Positions 6,547 to 13,753 of a stretch of DNA of 48,108 nt are shown one piece after another. The number at the start of each line of letters is the position of its first letter. The first letter of the stretch is position 1. Source of the stretch: a virus; the IMG/VR virus record IMGVR_UViG_3300030117_002316, positions 1 through 48,108 of that record; one strand, 5' to 3'. The notes beneath the pieces are model-generated. The model worked only from the letters and a program-made list of their open reading frames with translations. It was not told where the DNA came from and did not search any database. The translations under genes were made by a program, and so were the position numbers.

Positions 6547-6575
6547 TTGACACCCAAGGATATTTACGTTACAAT
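6547..6575 (+). promoter_or_regulatory. Host sigma70-type promoter
   Basis: TTGACA at 6547-6552 is a perfect -35 hexamer. Exactly 17 bases later, TACAAT at 6570-6575 matches the -10 consensus in five of six positions. The site lies in the only gap (6543-6590) within the small-gene cluster, upstream of the DUF932 gene and RNA polymerase 2. A start near 6582 would leave a leader of about 9 bases before the ATG at 6591. The likely role is to let host polymerase transcribe the second phage polymerase early. Confidence 0.65.
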
Positions 6576-6590
6576 ACACAGGATGATAAG

Positions 6591-6809
6591 ATGTTTAAAG
6601 CATACGTACCTGCAAAGATCAGCATACAAGCTATGGATGCACTCCTTAACAACAACTACATACAAGACTATACTGACGATGGCACTGTCTACAACAGAGG
6701 TAGCTGGATGCCGGTCGGAGATGTCTTGGAGTATCTAATACTTTCGGAGGATGTTAATGAGGAGAAAACAGAGGGACAAGAAGATCAAGTCAGATCAAGT
6801 ACGTCCTAA
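6591..6809 (+). CDS. Unrecognised acidic 72-aa protein
   Basis: The ATG at 6591 lies just downstream of the promoter-like sequence at 6547-6575. The N-terminal 55 residues form alternating strand and helix segments (MFKAYVPAKISIQAMDALLN, then MPVGDVLEYLI), and the tail is rich in Glu, Gln and Ser. No family is recognised. The upstream AGGATGATAAG gives only a weak ribosome site. Confidence 0.5.
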   Translation: MFKAYVPAKISIQAMDALLNNNYIQDYTDDGTVYNRGSWMPVGDVLEYLILSEDVNEEKTEGQEDQVRSSTS

Positions 6810-6939
6810 AAAGAAAAGACAATACCCAACCCGTCAAAGAGCTAAGGATACCCTGCGTAATTGGGAATCAACGGATTGGGAAGATTTAACTAGTGATAAT
6901 ATAGAAGGAACTTTTGATGCACGAGATGACTCAGAATGA
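6757..6939 (+). CDS. Unrecognised 60-aa protein, basic N-terminus and acidic C-terminus
   Basis: The start is the ATG at 6757, six bases after CGGAGG (6745-6750); the ATG at 6751 is too close to that site. The first 35 residues are strongly basic (MRRKQRDKKIKSDQ, then PKKKRQYPTRQRAK) and the last 20 are acidic. It overlaps the previous gene by 53 bases and the next by 23. The basic half could bind nucleic acid. No family is recognised. Confidence 0.5.
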   Translation: MRRKQRDKKIKSDQVRPKKKRQYPTRQRAKDTLRNWESTDWEDLTSDNIEGTFDARDDSE

Positions 6940-7900
6940 CTCTGCTGCTTATTTCAAAACTCCCGCTTGGCATGGCCTCGGCAATGTCATTGAAGACCCA
7001 ATTGATATTTGGGATGGGATGTATCAGGCCGGTCTCAACTGGACTGTCCGCAAAGAAGAAGGTATTACTGTAGGTAATCCTTACTCAGGTCAGGTGTACT
7101 CACCCGACTACCATGCTATTGTTCGTGATGATACTAAGACTGTACTTGGTGTCGTCAGTAAACAATACAAGATCATTCAGAACGAAGAGATCTTCCGGCT
7201 CGCTGAATGCTTTGGCTCTGATGCCAAGGTAGAAAGTGCTGGCTCTATTCAGGATGGTCGCAAGCTGTACCTGTTGCTGCGAGGCACGCCCTTCGAGGCT
7301 GTGCAAGGTGACACCGTACAACGATACATGGCTTTGATGTGGGGCCACGACGGTACGCTGTCTGGTCACATGTTCCCAACGTCTGTTCGTGTTGTGTGTA
7401 AGAACACTATGGACATGGCACTGGGAGAGTCAGGTAGGAAGGTTGTGATCAAGCACTCAGGAGACATCTACGAGAAGCTTGAGTTCGCTAGAGATGCAAT
7501 CGCTAGGTTCAAGCAGACGGGTAACCTGTTTGCTCAGACCACACAGGATCTCGCTAGAGTTCCTACTGACACTGCTACTATTAATAAGTTCTTCTGGAAC
7601 ATCTTCGAGAGTATGCACGGAGCAATCCCTGTTAATCCTACGAATGAGAAGGAAGAAACACAGAAGGTAAAAGCTGTAACTACTATGTCCAAGTGGGTAG
7701 AAACCCTTGAGGAAGAAGCCAAGGACTTTGGCGTAAACCTTTGGATTGCAGCAAACGCCGTGACGAATGACATCCAACACACAGCTGGATCCCGTGGACG
7801 CAAGAAGACCCCCGCTTCTGCTGCATACGGTAACCTCGCTGGTAAGGGTGCTAAGGATTCGTCCAAGGTGCTTGCCGCAGCTATTCAAATGGCGAAGTAA
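6917..7900 (+). CDS. DUF932-type phage/plasmid protein, 327 aa
   Basis: The ATG at 6917 follows GAAGGA at 6904-6909. The order of features is that of DUF932 (the TIGR03299-like phage/plasmid family): an N-terminal TPAWHGLGNVI segment, a central VVSKQYKIIQNEEIF region, a glycine and charged stretch GSIQDGRKLYLLL, then FPTSVRVVCKNT. The C-terminal third is helical with a basic low-complexity end. The function of the family is not established; it is common on phages, plasmids and defence-linked mobile elements. A strong hairpin follows the stop. The product is probably cytoplasmic and early or middle expressed. Confidence 0.85.
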   Translation: MHEMTQNDSAAYFKTPAWHGLGNVIEDPIDIWDGMYQAGLNWTVRKEEGITVGNPYSGQVYSPDYHAIVRDDTKTVLGVVSKQYKIIQNEEIFRLAECFGSDAKVESAGSIQDGRKLYLLLRGTPFEAVQGDTVQRYMALMWGHDGTLSGHMFPTSVRVVCKNTMDMALGESGRKVVIKHSGDIYEKLEFARDAIARFKQTGNLFAQTTQDLARVPTDTATINKFFWNIFESMHGAIPVNPTNEKEETQKVKAVTTMSKWVETLEEEAKDFGVNLWIAANAVTNDIQHTAGSRGRKKTPASAAYGNLAGKGAKDSSKVLAAAIQMAK

Positions 7901-7918
7901 ACAACAGCTAATCGAACG

Positions 7919-7949
7919 GGGGGTGGGACGCTGAGCTGCTCCCACCCCC
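7919..7949 (+). terminator. GC-rich hairpin after the DUF932 gene
   Basis: GGGGGTGGGA (7919-7928) and TCCCACCCCC (7940-7949) form a perfect 10-bp stem with an 11-base loop, 18 bases after the stop codon. Only TT follows, so it may attenuate or protect the 3' end of the RNA rather than stop transcription fully. Confidence 0.6.
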
Positions 7950-7970
7950 TTAGTAGATAAAGGAGGAACT

Positions 7971-8285
7971 ATGGCTAAGAAGAAACCCAGCCTATCTATT
8001 GACGGACATGATCAAGGATACGGCGGAACTTTTAACGCACACAAACATTGGAAGAAACTCCGAGAGAAACATAGACGCGATGATGCACACCGAGCAAGAG
8101 GTGGCAGTAGAATATGGAAGCCTGAAGTATATAGATCAAAGGGTGCTGGTAAGGGTGATCAGGAACGTCAATCACAAGTACCAAAAGAACTGTACGATTT
8201 AAACTTTGACCTTGCCTTTGGTAATATTACAAAGGAAGAGTACGAAATAAAACTAAAGGAACTCACTAGTGAAGACTTGGAATAG
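7971..8285 (+). CDS. Unrecognised 104-aa basic protein upstream of RNA polymerase 2
   Basis: The ATG at 7971 is preceded by AAGGAGG at 7960-7966. The N-terminal 75 residues are very basic and Gly/His-rich (HKHWKKLREKHRRDDAHRA near residues 24-43). The C-terminal 30 residues form an acidic helix. The gene overlaps the start of the polymerase by 17 bases, so the two are probably cotranslated. No family is recognised. Confidence 0.6.
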   Translation: MAKKKPSLSIDGHDQGYGGTFNAHKHWKKLREKHRRDDAHRARGGSRIWKPEVYRSKGAGKGDQERQSQVPKELYDLNFDLAFGNITKEEYEIKLKELTSEDLE

Positions 8286-10713
8286 TTTATCTGACCAGCA
8301 GCAGCTGGCCCGAAGAGAAACACAATACGACTACGAACGTCAGATGTTAGACTACGGGCGTGAGCGTTACTGGAAAGATTACAACCGAGCACCAGACGAG
8401 GGCATACCTGAACAGGAGCTAATCGATTCTTCTGTTGTTGAACTTGAATCTGTGTACCAAGAGTGGATTGATAATGTGTGTCAGTCTACCAAGTCACCGC
8501 AGTGGTTGTATCCTTTGCTTGAGCTAGGTGCTCGCAAGATGGCGGACATAACCATGCGTGCTGTCGTTCGCAGCTGGTTCTCTAGTGGATTCTGGGGATA
8601 CAGGTGGAACGAAGAACAACACACCCCACCGCTCGCTCAGTCTGTTGCTACTCAGATAGCACAAGATGCTTGTGACATCATGGGATTCCAACGTGCTAAA
8701 GAAAACAAACGAGAAGACTGGATGCGTCAGTCCAAGTTCATAAAGAACTGGACTACCAAAAGATGTAAAGCATTTGCATTAAAGATGGGTGAGAATATTA
8801 ACCTGTCTATTAAACAGAAGCATGACTTCGGACACCACATGCTACGCATTGCTGCGTGCTCTAACATTATCTTACTTAATCCTAAAACAATTAAGAAGGG
8901 TAGGATGTTTAAGAAGTACACCTTTGTAGAGATACATACAACTGTACTTAAAGAGTTACATAAACGCCATCACTTACTCGAGACATCTTCATTGGTTTAC
9001 AGGCCAATGCTTGCGCCGCCTGAGCCTCATACTCTTGTTGAGTCTGGTGGCTACCAAACAATAACTATCCGTAAACCTGTAGTTCAGGGATACCGATCCA
9101 ACTTCTTTGGTGAGTACCCAAAGTCACAAAAGTTTTCCGAGCCCTCTCAATTAGTTCTCGATGGGCTCAACGCAAAGATGAAAACCGAGTGGTCCATCAA
9201 TGAGCAGGTGCTTGAGGTGATGGAGACCATGTTCGAAAACAACAGCGGACTCGCTAACCTACCCTATTATTCCTTTGATGAGTTCATGTTTAACGAGCCC
9301 TACCCTAAAGATGGGTCAAAAGAAGAGCAGGCTATCTGGTGCCAGAAACGTGAGGAGGCATGGGGGGAATGGTACAAGCAAGAGCAGGGCCGTGGCCGTA
9401 TGCTGGTCAGGCTCAAGCTAGCCAAGGATCTAATACCTCACAAATTCTTTTACCAAGTCTACACCCTAGACTTTAGAGGTAGATCATATACAGCATGTGA
9501 ACTTCTGTCCCCTCAGTCTTCTGATTTAGATAGAGGATTAATCATGTTAAGGAACGGACAGAAGCTAACTGATCGTGGCCGTTACTGGCAGATGGTTAAC
9601 CTAGCTAATCTGTTTGATCAAGATAAACTTCCGTTTGATAAACGTGTTGCTTGGGTAGAAGATAATTGGTGCATGATTCAAAGGGTAGCTAGAGATCCAT
9701 ATAGAAACAAGGAGTGGATAGATGACGCAAAGAAAAAGAACAAATCTTTTCAGCGCCTTGCTGCTATCTTTGACATATGTAGGGACGACGGCTATAGCTA
9801 TATCCCTACTAACTTAGACGGTAAGTGTAACGGAAACCAACATCTCAGTGCAATCATGGGTGACCCTGTTATTGCCAAGCTGACTGGTGTTACGCCTTCA
9901 GACAACCCTGAAGATCTGTATCAGTATGTTGCTGATGTCACTACCTTATACTGCACTGAGCATCAAGAAGAAAATGATTGGCATAAAGAATTCCTCAGTC
10001 ATTGGGAGGAAGAGATTCCTCGTAAGGTAACTAAAAGATCTACTATGTGTGACGCATATGGACTTACGTTCTACGGCATACAGAAATACCTAAAGATAGA
10101 AGGACATCTTGATTGGGTTGAAAGAGAAAGAGCTGGTGGTGCTATTGTAGAATTGTCTAGAGCAATACAAGCCAGCCTCAATAGATCTTTGGTTGAACCC
10201 AACAAAGCCAAGGCTTACCTTAAAGAAGTTACAGGCAAGGCTAACGAATTAAACAAGCACCTGTCTTGGACTACACCTAGTGGCTTCAAAGTTGTACACT
10301 ACTATAACCAAGTACAGACAAGAAGATCACTAGCTAAATTGTTTAACAACAAAGAGTTAACCTTCTTTGTCAGGACATCAGACGTAGACTCAAGAGGTGC
10401 AGTTCAGGCTATCTCACCCAACTATGTGCACTCACTAGATGCCGCACATATGTTTCTAACAATTAACAGAATGGCCTTGACAGGCATCGAAGATTTTTGT
10501 ATGATACACGATTCATTCGGCTGTCATCCTAACCAAGTAGATGATATGCTGATAATAATCAAAGAAGAATTCCTAAGGATACACAAGGACAACCAGCTGG
10601 AGAAGTTTAAGATAGAGATAGAACGTCAGCTAGGAGTCCAGCTGCCCCCAATCCCTGAGAGGGGAGATTTAGATTTGTCAGGGGTTTTAGAATCCCAATA
10701 CTTCTTCGCATAA
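8269..10713 (+). CDS. DNA-directed RNA polymerase 2, single-subunit T7 type, 814 aa
   Basis: This is a complete enzyme from a GTG start (AAAGGA at 8255-8260). Key residues in T7 order are DFRGR (401-405), D517 in DGKCNG (T7 D537), R585-K589 followed by Y597-G598 (T7 R627, K631, Y639, G640), and H747-D748 in IHDSFG (T7 H811, D812). The C-terminus ends YFFA, like the aromatic foot of T7 RNAP. The length is close to the 883 of T7, with a shorter N-terminal domain. It transcribes phage genes from phage promoters without host subunits. The gene follows a basic 104-aa gene with overlap and is followed 10 bases later by a small-gene pair. Its compositional style fits the rest of the window. It is not a copy of the first polymerase. 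Confidence 0.97.
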   Translation: MKTWNSLSDQQQLARRETQYDYERQMLDYGRERYWKDYNRAPDEGIPEQELIDSSVVELESVYQEWIDNVCQSTKSPQWLYPLLELGARKMADITMRAVVRSWFSSGFWGYRWNEEQHTPPLAQSVATQIAQDACDIMGFQRAKENKREDWMRQSKFIKNWTTKRCKAFALKMGENINLSIKQKHDFGHHMLRIAACSNIILLNPKTIKKGRMFKKYTFVEIHTTVLKELHKRHHLLETSSLVYRPMLAPPEPHTLVESGGYQTITIRKPVVQGYRSNFFGEYPKSQKFSEPSQLVLDGLNAKMKTEWSINEQVLEVMETMFENNSGLANLPYYSFDEFMFNEPYPKDGSKEEQAIWCQKREEAWGEWYKQEQGRGRMLVRLKLAKDLIPHKFFYQVYTLDFRGRSYTACELLSPQSSDLDRGLIMLRNGQKLTDRGRYWQMVNLANLFDQDKLPFDKRVAWVEDNWCMIQRVARDPYRNKEWIDDAKKKNKSFQRLAAIFDICRDDGYSYIPTNLDGKCNGNQHLSAIMGDPVIAKLTGVTPSDNPEDLYQYVADVTTLYCTEHQEENDWHKEFLSHWEEEIPRKVTKRSTMCDAYGLTFYGIQKYLKIEGHLDWVERERAGGAIVELSRAIQASLNRSLVEPNKAKAYLKEVTGKANELNKHLSWTTPSGFKVVHYYNQVQTRRSLAKLFNNKELTFFVRTSDVDSRGAVQAISPNYVHSLDAAHMFLTINRMALTGIEDFCMIHDSFGCHPNQVDDMLIIIKEEFLRIHKDNQLEKFKIEIERQLGVQLPPIPERGDLDLSGVLESQYFFA

Positions 10714-10723
10714 GGAGAAAGAC

Positions 10724-10957
10724 ATGACGCATTTGATTGTAGATAGTGAAGGCGAACTTGAATTAGGAATAGGTATAGCAGTAGAGTTAGCACAAACAAG
10801 TGAAGACCCTATAGAATTAGAATTAACTTTCCCTAGTGTTGGGCTGATGAAAATCTTCTCAACTAATTTAGTAAGATCTTTTGTAAATAACAACGTACCA
10901 AAAGAGAACAAGTTACAGCTTGTCTTTAATGTACCGGAAGAGGATGATGAATACTGA
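10724..10957 (+). CDS. Small acidic protein, paralog A, 77 aa
   Basis: The ATG at 10724 is preceded by AAGGAG at 10712-10717. The product is acidic and has a beta-alpha pattern: VDSEGELELGIGIAVELAQ, ELTFPSVGLMKIFSTNL, then LQLVFNVPE. The same pattern recurs in the gene at 11017, so the two are tandem paralogs. No outside family is recognised. It probably comes from the polymerase transcript. Confidence 0.65.
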   Translation: MTHLIVDSEGELELGIGIAVELAQTSEDPIELELTFPSVGLMKIFSTNLVRSFVNNNVPKENKLQLVFNVPEEDDEY

Positions 10958-11042
10958 TCCTGAATATATTTATGTAGAGATAGAAATAGGAGACGGTATC
11001 TTAATAGATAGACCAGATGAATATGATGAAGATGGGAATTAA
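10947..11042 (+). CDS. Possible 31-aa acidic peptide
   Basis: The ATG at 10947 overlaps the end of paralog A. The frame runs to the TAA at 11040-11042, overlapping the start of paralog B, and encodes an acidic Ile/Asp/Glu peptide. It fills the gap between the two paralogs, with AGAGG at 10939-10943 just upstream. At this size it could be chance; coupling through overlaps is the only support. Confidence 0.35.
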   Translation: MNTDPEYIYVEIEIGDGILIDRPDEYDEDGN

Positions 11043-11238
11043 TAGTGAAGGTGACTTAGAGCTTGGTATAAAAACCATGCTTAAGCTTGCTGCAATGGAC
11101 GGCAGGAAAACTATTATGATATCCTTCCCTAGTAAAACCATGTGTGACATATTCTTTGAGAATCTTTTGTATACCTTTGAGTATATGAATATACAAGAGC
11201 CCGTAAACATAGACGCTATTCTGGTACTGCCAGAATGA
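11017..11238 (+). CDS. Small protein, paralog B, 73 aa
   Basis: Several in-frame ATGs exist (11017, 11023, 11026, 11032), and none has a strong ribosome site. The matched region with paralog A begins at NSEGDLELGI, continues through ISFPSKTMCDIFFENLLY, and ends in ILVLPE. Glycine, proline and acidic positions align one to one with paralog A along most of the length. Function unknown. Confidence 0.6.
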   Translation: MNMMKMGINSEGDLELGIKTMLKLAAMDGRKTIMISFPSKTMCDIFFENLLYTFEYMNIQEPVNIDAILVLPE

Positions 11239-11248
11239 GGAGTTAATA

Positions 11249-11911
11249 ATGAGTAAAGTGTTAGTAATAGGTGACCTCCACCTACCAGCAGAACTTCCAA
11301 ACTATCTTGAGTTCTGTAAGAGTGTTAAGAAGAAGTACAAAACTAATGAAGTAGTATTCATTGGTGATGTGTTTGACTTCCATGCAATCTCATTCCACCA
11401 AAAGAATCCTGAGGCTGACTCAGCTGTTGCAGAGTACCACAGATCTATGGAAAGAATGAAGGATTGGAAGAAGGCATTCCCAAATGCAAAGGTATGTATT
11501 GGAAACCACGACGAAAGAGTGCAAAGACTTTCTGCCAATGCAGGAATACCAGCCATGTATCTTAAGGATTATGCTGATGTATTCGACACACCTAATTGGG
11601 AGTGGAAATATGAGTGGGAGATAGATGATGTAGCCTATACGCACGGTACTGGTACTTCATCTGGCGTTACACCTGCGTTTAACGCAGCCAAGTGCAGAGC
11701 ACAGAGCACAGTTAGTGGACACGTTCACTCTAGTGCTGGCATCAATTGGATGAGTGGCCCAAAGGGACAAAAGATTTTTGGATTTAATGTACCCTGTGGG
11801 GTTGACATGCATCACCAACTGATGTATTATAGTAAGAACTTTCTAAAGAAGCCAGTCAACGGGGCTGGCGTAGTAATTGATGGGCATCCTTATATGGAGA
11901 TAATGGACTGA
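11249..11911 (+). CDS. Calcineurin-like metallophosphoesterase, 220 aa
   Basis: The metal-binding motifs occur in the canonical order: GDLH (8-11), GDVFDF (39-44), GNHDE (85-89) and GHVH (157-160). The ATG at 11249 lies 10 bases after the preceding stop with GAGG at 11238-11241. Such enzymes hydrolyse phosphoesters using two metals, and in phages they may act on nucleotides, RNA or protein phosphates. The sequence does not fix the substrate. The position between RNA polymerase 2 and the SSB suggests a nucleotide or nucleic-acid role. Cytoplasmic, no signal peptide. Confidence 0.88.
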   Translation: MSKVLVIGDLHLPAELPNYLEFCKSVKKKYKTNEVVFIGDVFDFHAISFHQKNPEADSAVAEYHRSMERMKDWKKAFPNAKVCIGNHDERVQRLSANAGIPAMYLKDYADVFDTPNWEWKYEWEIDDVAYTHGTGTSSGVTPAFNAAKCRAQSTVSGHVHSSAGINWMSGPKGQKIFGFNVPCGVDMHHQLMYYSKNFLKKPVNGAGVVIDGHPYMEIMD

Positions 11912-11912
11912 T

Positions 11913-12101
11913 ATGGATGAAACCAACACACAAGTTGCGGACCCGAACGCTGTTTGGATTCCGCTCGAAGAAGTAGAGAAGTTTGTTGCACACATTCGCA
12001 ACATGCTTGTAATGACAATCGAAAGTATTGATGGCTCAATGGAAGCCGTAAAGAATCATGTCAACAATGAAGGAGAAAACAATGATGACAACCAAGATTA
12101 A
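11913..12101 (+). CDS. Unrecognised acidic 62-aa protein
   Basis: The ATG at 11913 starts one base after the phosphoesterase stop. It is an acidic, helical protein ending in an Asn/Asp-rich tail (NNEGENNDDNQD) and overlaps the SSB start. There is no recognised motif. Translation is probably coupled to its neighbours. Confidence 0.5.
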   Translation: MDETNTQVADPNAVWIPLEEVEKFVAHIRNMLVMTIESIDGSMEAVKNHVNNEGENNDDNQD

Positions 12102-12600
12102 TCCCTTTACTACAGATACTGTACAAGTTAAGTGGGCTCACCTCCACGCTCCGGACGATAAGTTCGGTGCAGATTCCGCTAATCACAACATCACTATTGT
12201 TGTTGATGATGAGCTTCAGAAGAAGCTGGATCAGCTGGTTCAGGAGAACGGAGCAACCAAGGTCAACGGTCTTCGTACTGACGAAGATGGCTTGACTACA
12301 CTCAAGGCAAAGTCAAAGACCTTTGTCAAGAAGGACGTTCGCGTCTTTCCTTGCCGGGATGCTGGTGCTAATCGTACCGAAGCTGTCCCGTTCGGAGGTG
12401 ATGAAGTTCGTCTTCGTCTCGCTCCTGCTGTACTGACTCGTGATAACTCCATGAGTCTGTATCTCAACGGTGTTCAGATCATTACGAAGAATGCCTATGA
12501 TGAGAGTGGCTTTGAAGCAACAGAAGGCTTCGACGGATCTAACTTCATTCCTCCTACTGAGAAGAACGAAGAAGCATCCGAAGATGACATGCCGTTCTGA
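12082..12600 (+). CDS. Single-stranded DNA-binding protein, T7 gp2.5-like, 172 aa
   Basis: The start is the ATG at 12082, eight bases after AAGGAG (12068-12073); the upstream codon at 12058 lies in the previous gene. The product has a beta-rich N-terminal region that opens with KINPF.TDTVQVKWAHL. It ends in a strongly acidic tail finishing EDDMPF. Such an acidic tail with a final aromatic residue is the hallmark of gp2.5 and bacterial SSBs and contacts polymerase and helicase. It coats ssDNA during replication and recombination. It is cotranslated with the resolvase that starts in its stop codon (TGATG). Confidence 0.82.
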   Translation: MMTTKINPFTTDTVQVKWAHLHAPDDKFGADSANHNITIVVDDELQKKLDQLVQENGATKVNGLRTDEDGLTTLKAKSKTFVKKDVRVFPCRDAGANRTEAVPFGGDEVRLRLAPAVLTRDNSMSLYLNGVQIITKNAYDESGFEATEGFDGSNFIPPTEKNEEASEDDMPF

Positions 12601-12983
12601 TGCCTGAATGGTTATTCCCCATTAGTCCTGTAGCTGCAAGTAGGCCCCGTGTTTCACGGCACGGGGCTTACTTCGCAGGCCCATATAAAAACTTCAGGTC
12701 TGAATGTGCGGAAGTTATTTCTATGGTTCTTGGGAATTCATTTGAACCATATGATGAACCTATCAAGGTTGATGTAGAAATATTTGTCAAGCAACCCAAG
12801 AAAACTAAACTACTCGCTCCCAAAGCAGACATAGATAACTATCTTAAAGCTATCTTTGATTGTCTTAATGGTAAGTTATGGAGGGATGATACTATTATCC
12901 ACGAAGTATATGCTATTAAAAGCTGGGCCGAAAAGGGAAACGATGGTTACTTCACGGTTGGCGTTGACTGTCTAGGCCAGTAG
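12600..12983 (+). CDS. RusA-family Holliday junction resolvase, 127 aa
   Basis: The product has the RusA layout: an N-terminal PVAASRPRVSRHG..F segment, a central strand, then PKADIDNYLKAIFDCLNG and a WRDDTII motif. Acidic residues D77, D79 and D96/D97 match the catalytic aspartates of RusA, and K83 matches the conserved lysine. It would cut branched DNA made during replication, the job done in T7 by the unrelated endonuclease I, which also follows the SSB gene. The stop codon (12981-12983) lies inside the first tRNA gene, so message and tRNA overlap by 10 bases. Confidence 0.85.
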   Translation: MPEWLFPISPVAASRPRVSRHGAYFAGPYKNFRSECAEVISMVLGNSFEPYDEPIKVDVEIFVKQPKKTKLLAPKADIDNYLKAIFDCLNGKLWRDDTIIHEVYAIKSWAEKGNDGYFTVGVDCLGQ

Positions 12984-13046
12984 CTCAGCGGTCAGAGCAA
13001 GCGGCTCATAATCGCTTGGTCCCCGGTTCGAATCCGGGCTGGCCTA
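12974..13046 (+). tRNA. tRNA with CAT anticodon (Met, or Ile2 if modified)
   Basis: A full cloverleaf is visible. Acceptor AGGCCAG pairs with CTGGCCT (7 bp), the D stem is GCTC/GAGC, anticodon loop CTCATAA gives CAT, and the T arm is CCCGG-TTCGAAT-CCGGG. It is 73 nt long, has discriminator A, and CCA is not encoded. CAT can mean elongator Met, initiator Met, or Ile when lysidine-modified; an initiator would normally have a mismatched first pair, absent here. Confidence 0.93.
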
Positions 13047-13049
13047 TCT

Positions 13050-13122
<73 letters not shown>

Positions 13123-13126
13123 CGTT

Positions 13127-13199
13127 GGCTCCGTAGCCCAACGGCAGAGGCAGTGGACTTAAAATCCATACAGTGTGGGTTCGAATCCCACCGGAGCTA
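13127..13199 (+). tRNA. tRNA with TAA anticodon (Leu) but short variable loop
   Basis: Acceptor GGCTCCG pairs with CGGAGCT (terminal G-T). Anticodon stem GTGGA/TCCAT holds loop CTTAAAA, anticodon TAA (reads UUA). The variable region is only 5 nt (ACAGT), then T arm GTGGG-TTCGAAT-CCCAC and discriminator A. The total is 73 nt. Bacterial leucine tRNAs normally carry a long variable arm (type II). The D arm pairs weakly (GCC/GGC). Confidence 0.88.
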
Positions 13200-13212
13200 T
13201 TAAGGAGAAAAG

Positions 13213-13611
13213 ATGATTAAGTACTTGACAACCATGCTTATGTGTGGTACACTACACGGATGCATGAGCAGCCCGAAAATAATGAACACTTCCGCAACAG
13301 ACGGAGTAATCACAAGCATGACCGCCGCAACAACAGAGGGAGATTGCTCTCCGATGTTAAGTTGGTTAGGTGGAATATGCATTCTAGCAGGGATGGCTCT
13401 GTTAGTTATTTCGCGGGGAACGATGGGTTGGAGGCCGCTTGTTGGAGGAATAGTATTCCTTCTGATTAACTATGCGATATCTCTATATGCGCATTGGTTC
13501 TTCTTACCAGTTGCAATAAGTACTGGGGCATTGAGCCTCGCTTGGGCTGGTAAGGTTGTATGGAAAATTGTCAATGATGACGATATTAAACTTAAGGAGT
13601 TTAAGGTATGA
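13213..13611 (+). CDS. Predicted lipoprotein with several membrane segments, 132 aa
   Basis: The ATG at 13213 follows AAGGAG at 13202-13207. Residues 1-17 form a signal-like segment ending in LHGC, a plausible lipobox with Cys17. Hydrophobic stretches follow at about 49-67, 74-91 and 95-115, with a charged C-terminal tail. No enzyme motif is seen. Its size and membrane content would fit a holin, spanin-like or superinfection-related protein, and the next gene is also a small membrane protein. The assignment is open. Confidence 0.6.
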   Translation: MIKYLTTMLMCGTLHGCMSSPKIMNTSATDGVITSMTAATTEGDCSPMLSWLGGICILAGMALLVISRGTMGWRPLVGGIVFLLINYAISLYAHWFFLPVAISTGALSLAWAGKVVWKIVNDDDIKLKEFKV

Positions 13612-13745
13612 TTGAATGGATGGATTCAGCTTTGGGTACTACGTTTTATAGTATTGTAGTATTCATGGCAGGTGCTATGATTGGTCCCCACCTCTGGTGC
13701 TGGGCAAAGAAGAAGTGTCCCTTTATGTGCAAGGATTGTAACTAG
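13608..13745 (+). CDS. Small membrane protein with C-terminal cysteine cluster, 45 aa
   Basis: The ATG overlaps the previous stop (ATGA), with AAGGAG at 13594-13599. Residues 9-30 are hydrophobic and can span the membrane. The tail carries four cysteines (C31, C37, C41, C44), a spacing that could bind metal or form disulfides. Overlap with the putative lipoprotein gene suggests they act together. Function unknown. Confidence 0.55.
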   Translation: MIEWMDSALGTTFYSIVVFMAGAMIGPHLWCWAKKKCPFMCKDCN

Positions 13746-13753
13746 GAGTTGTA

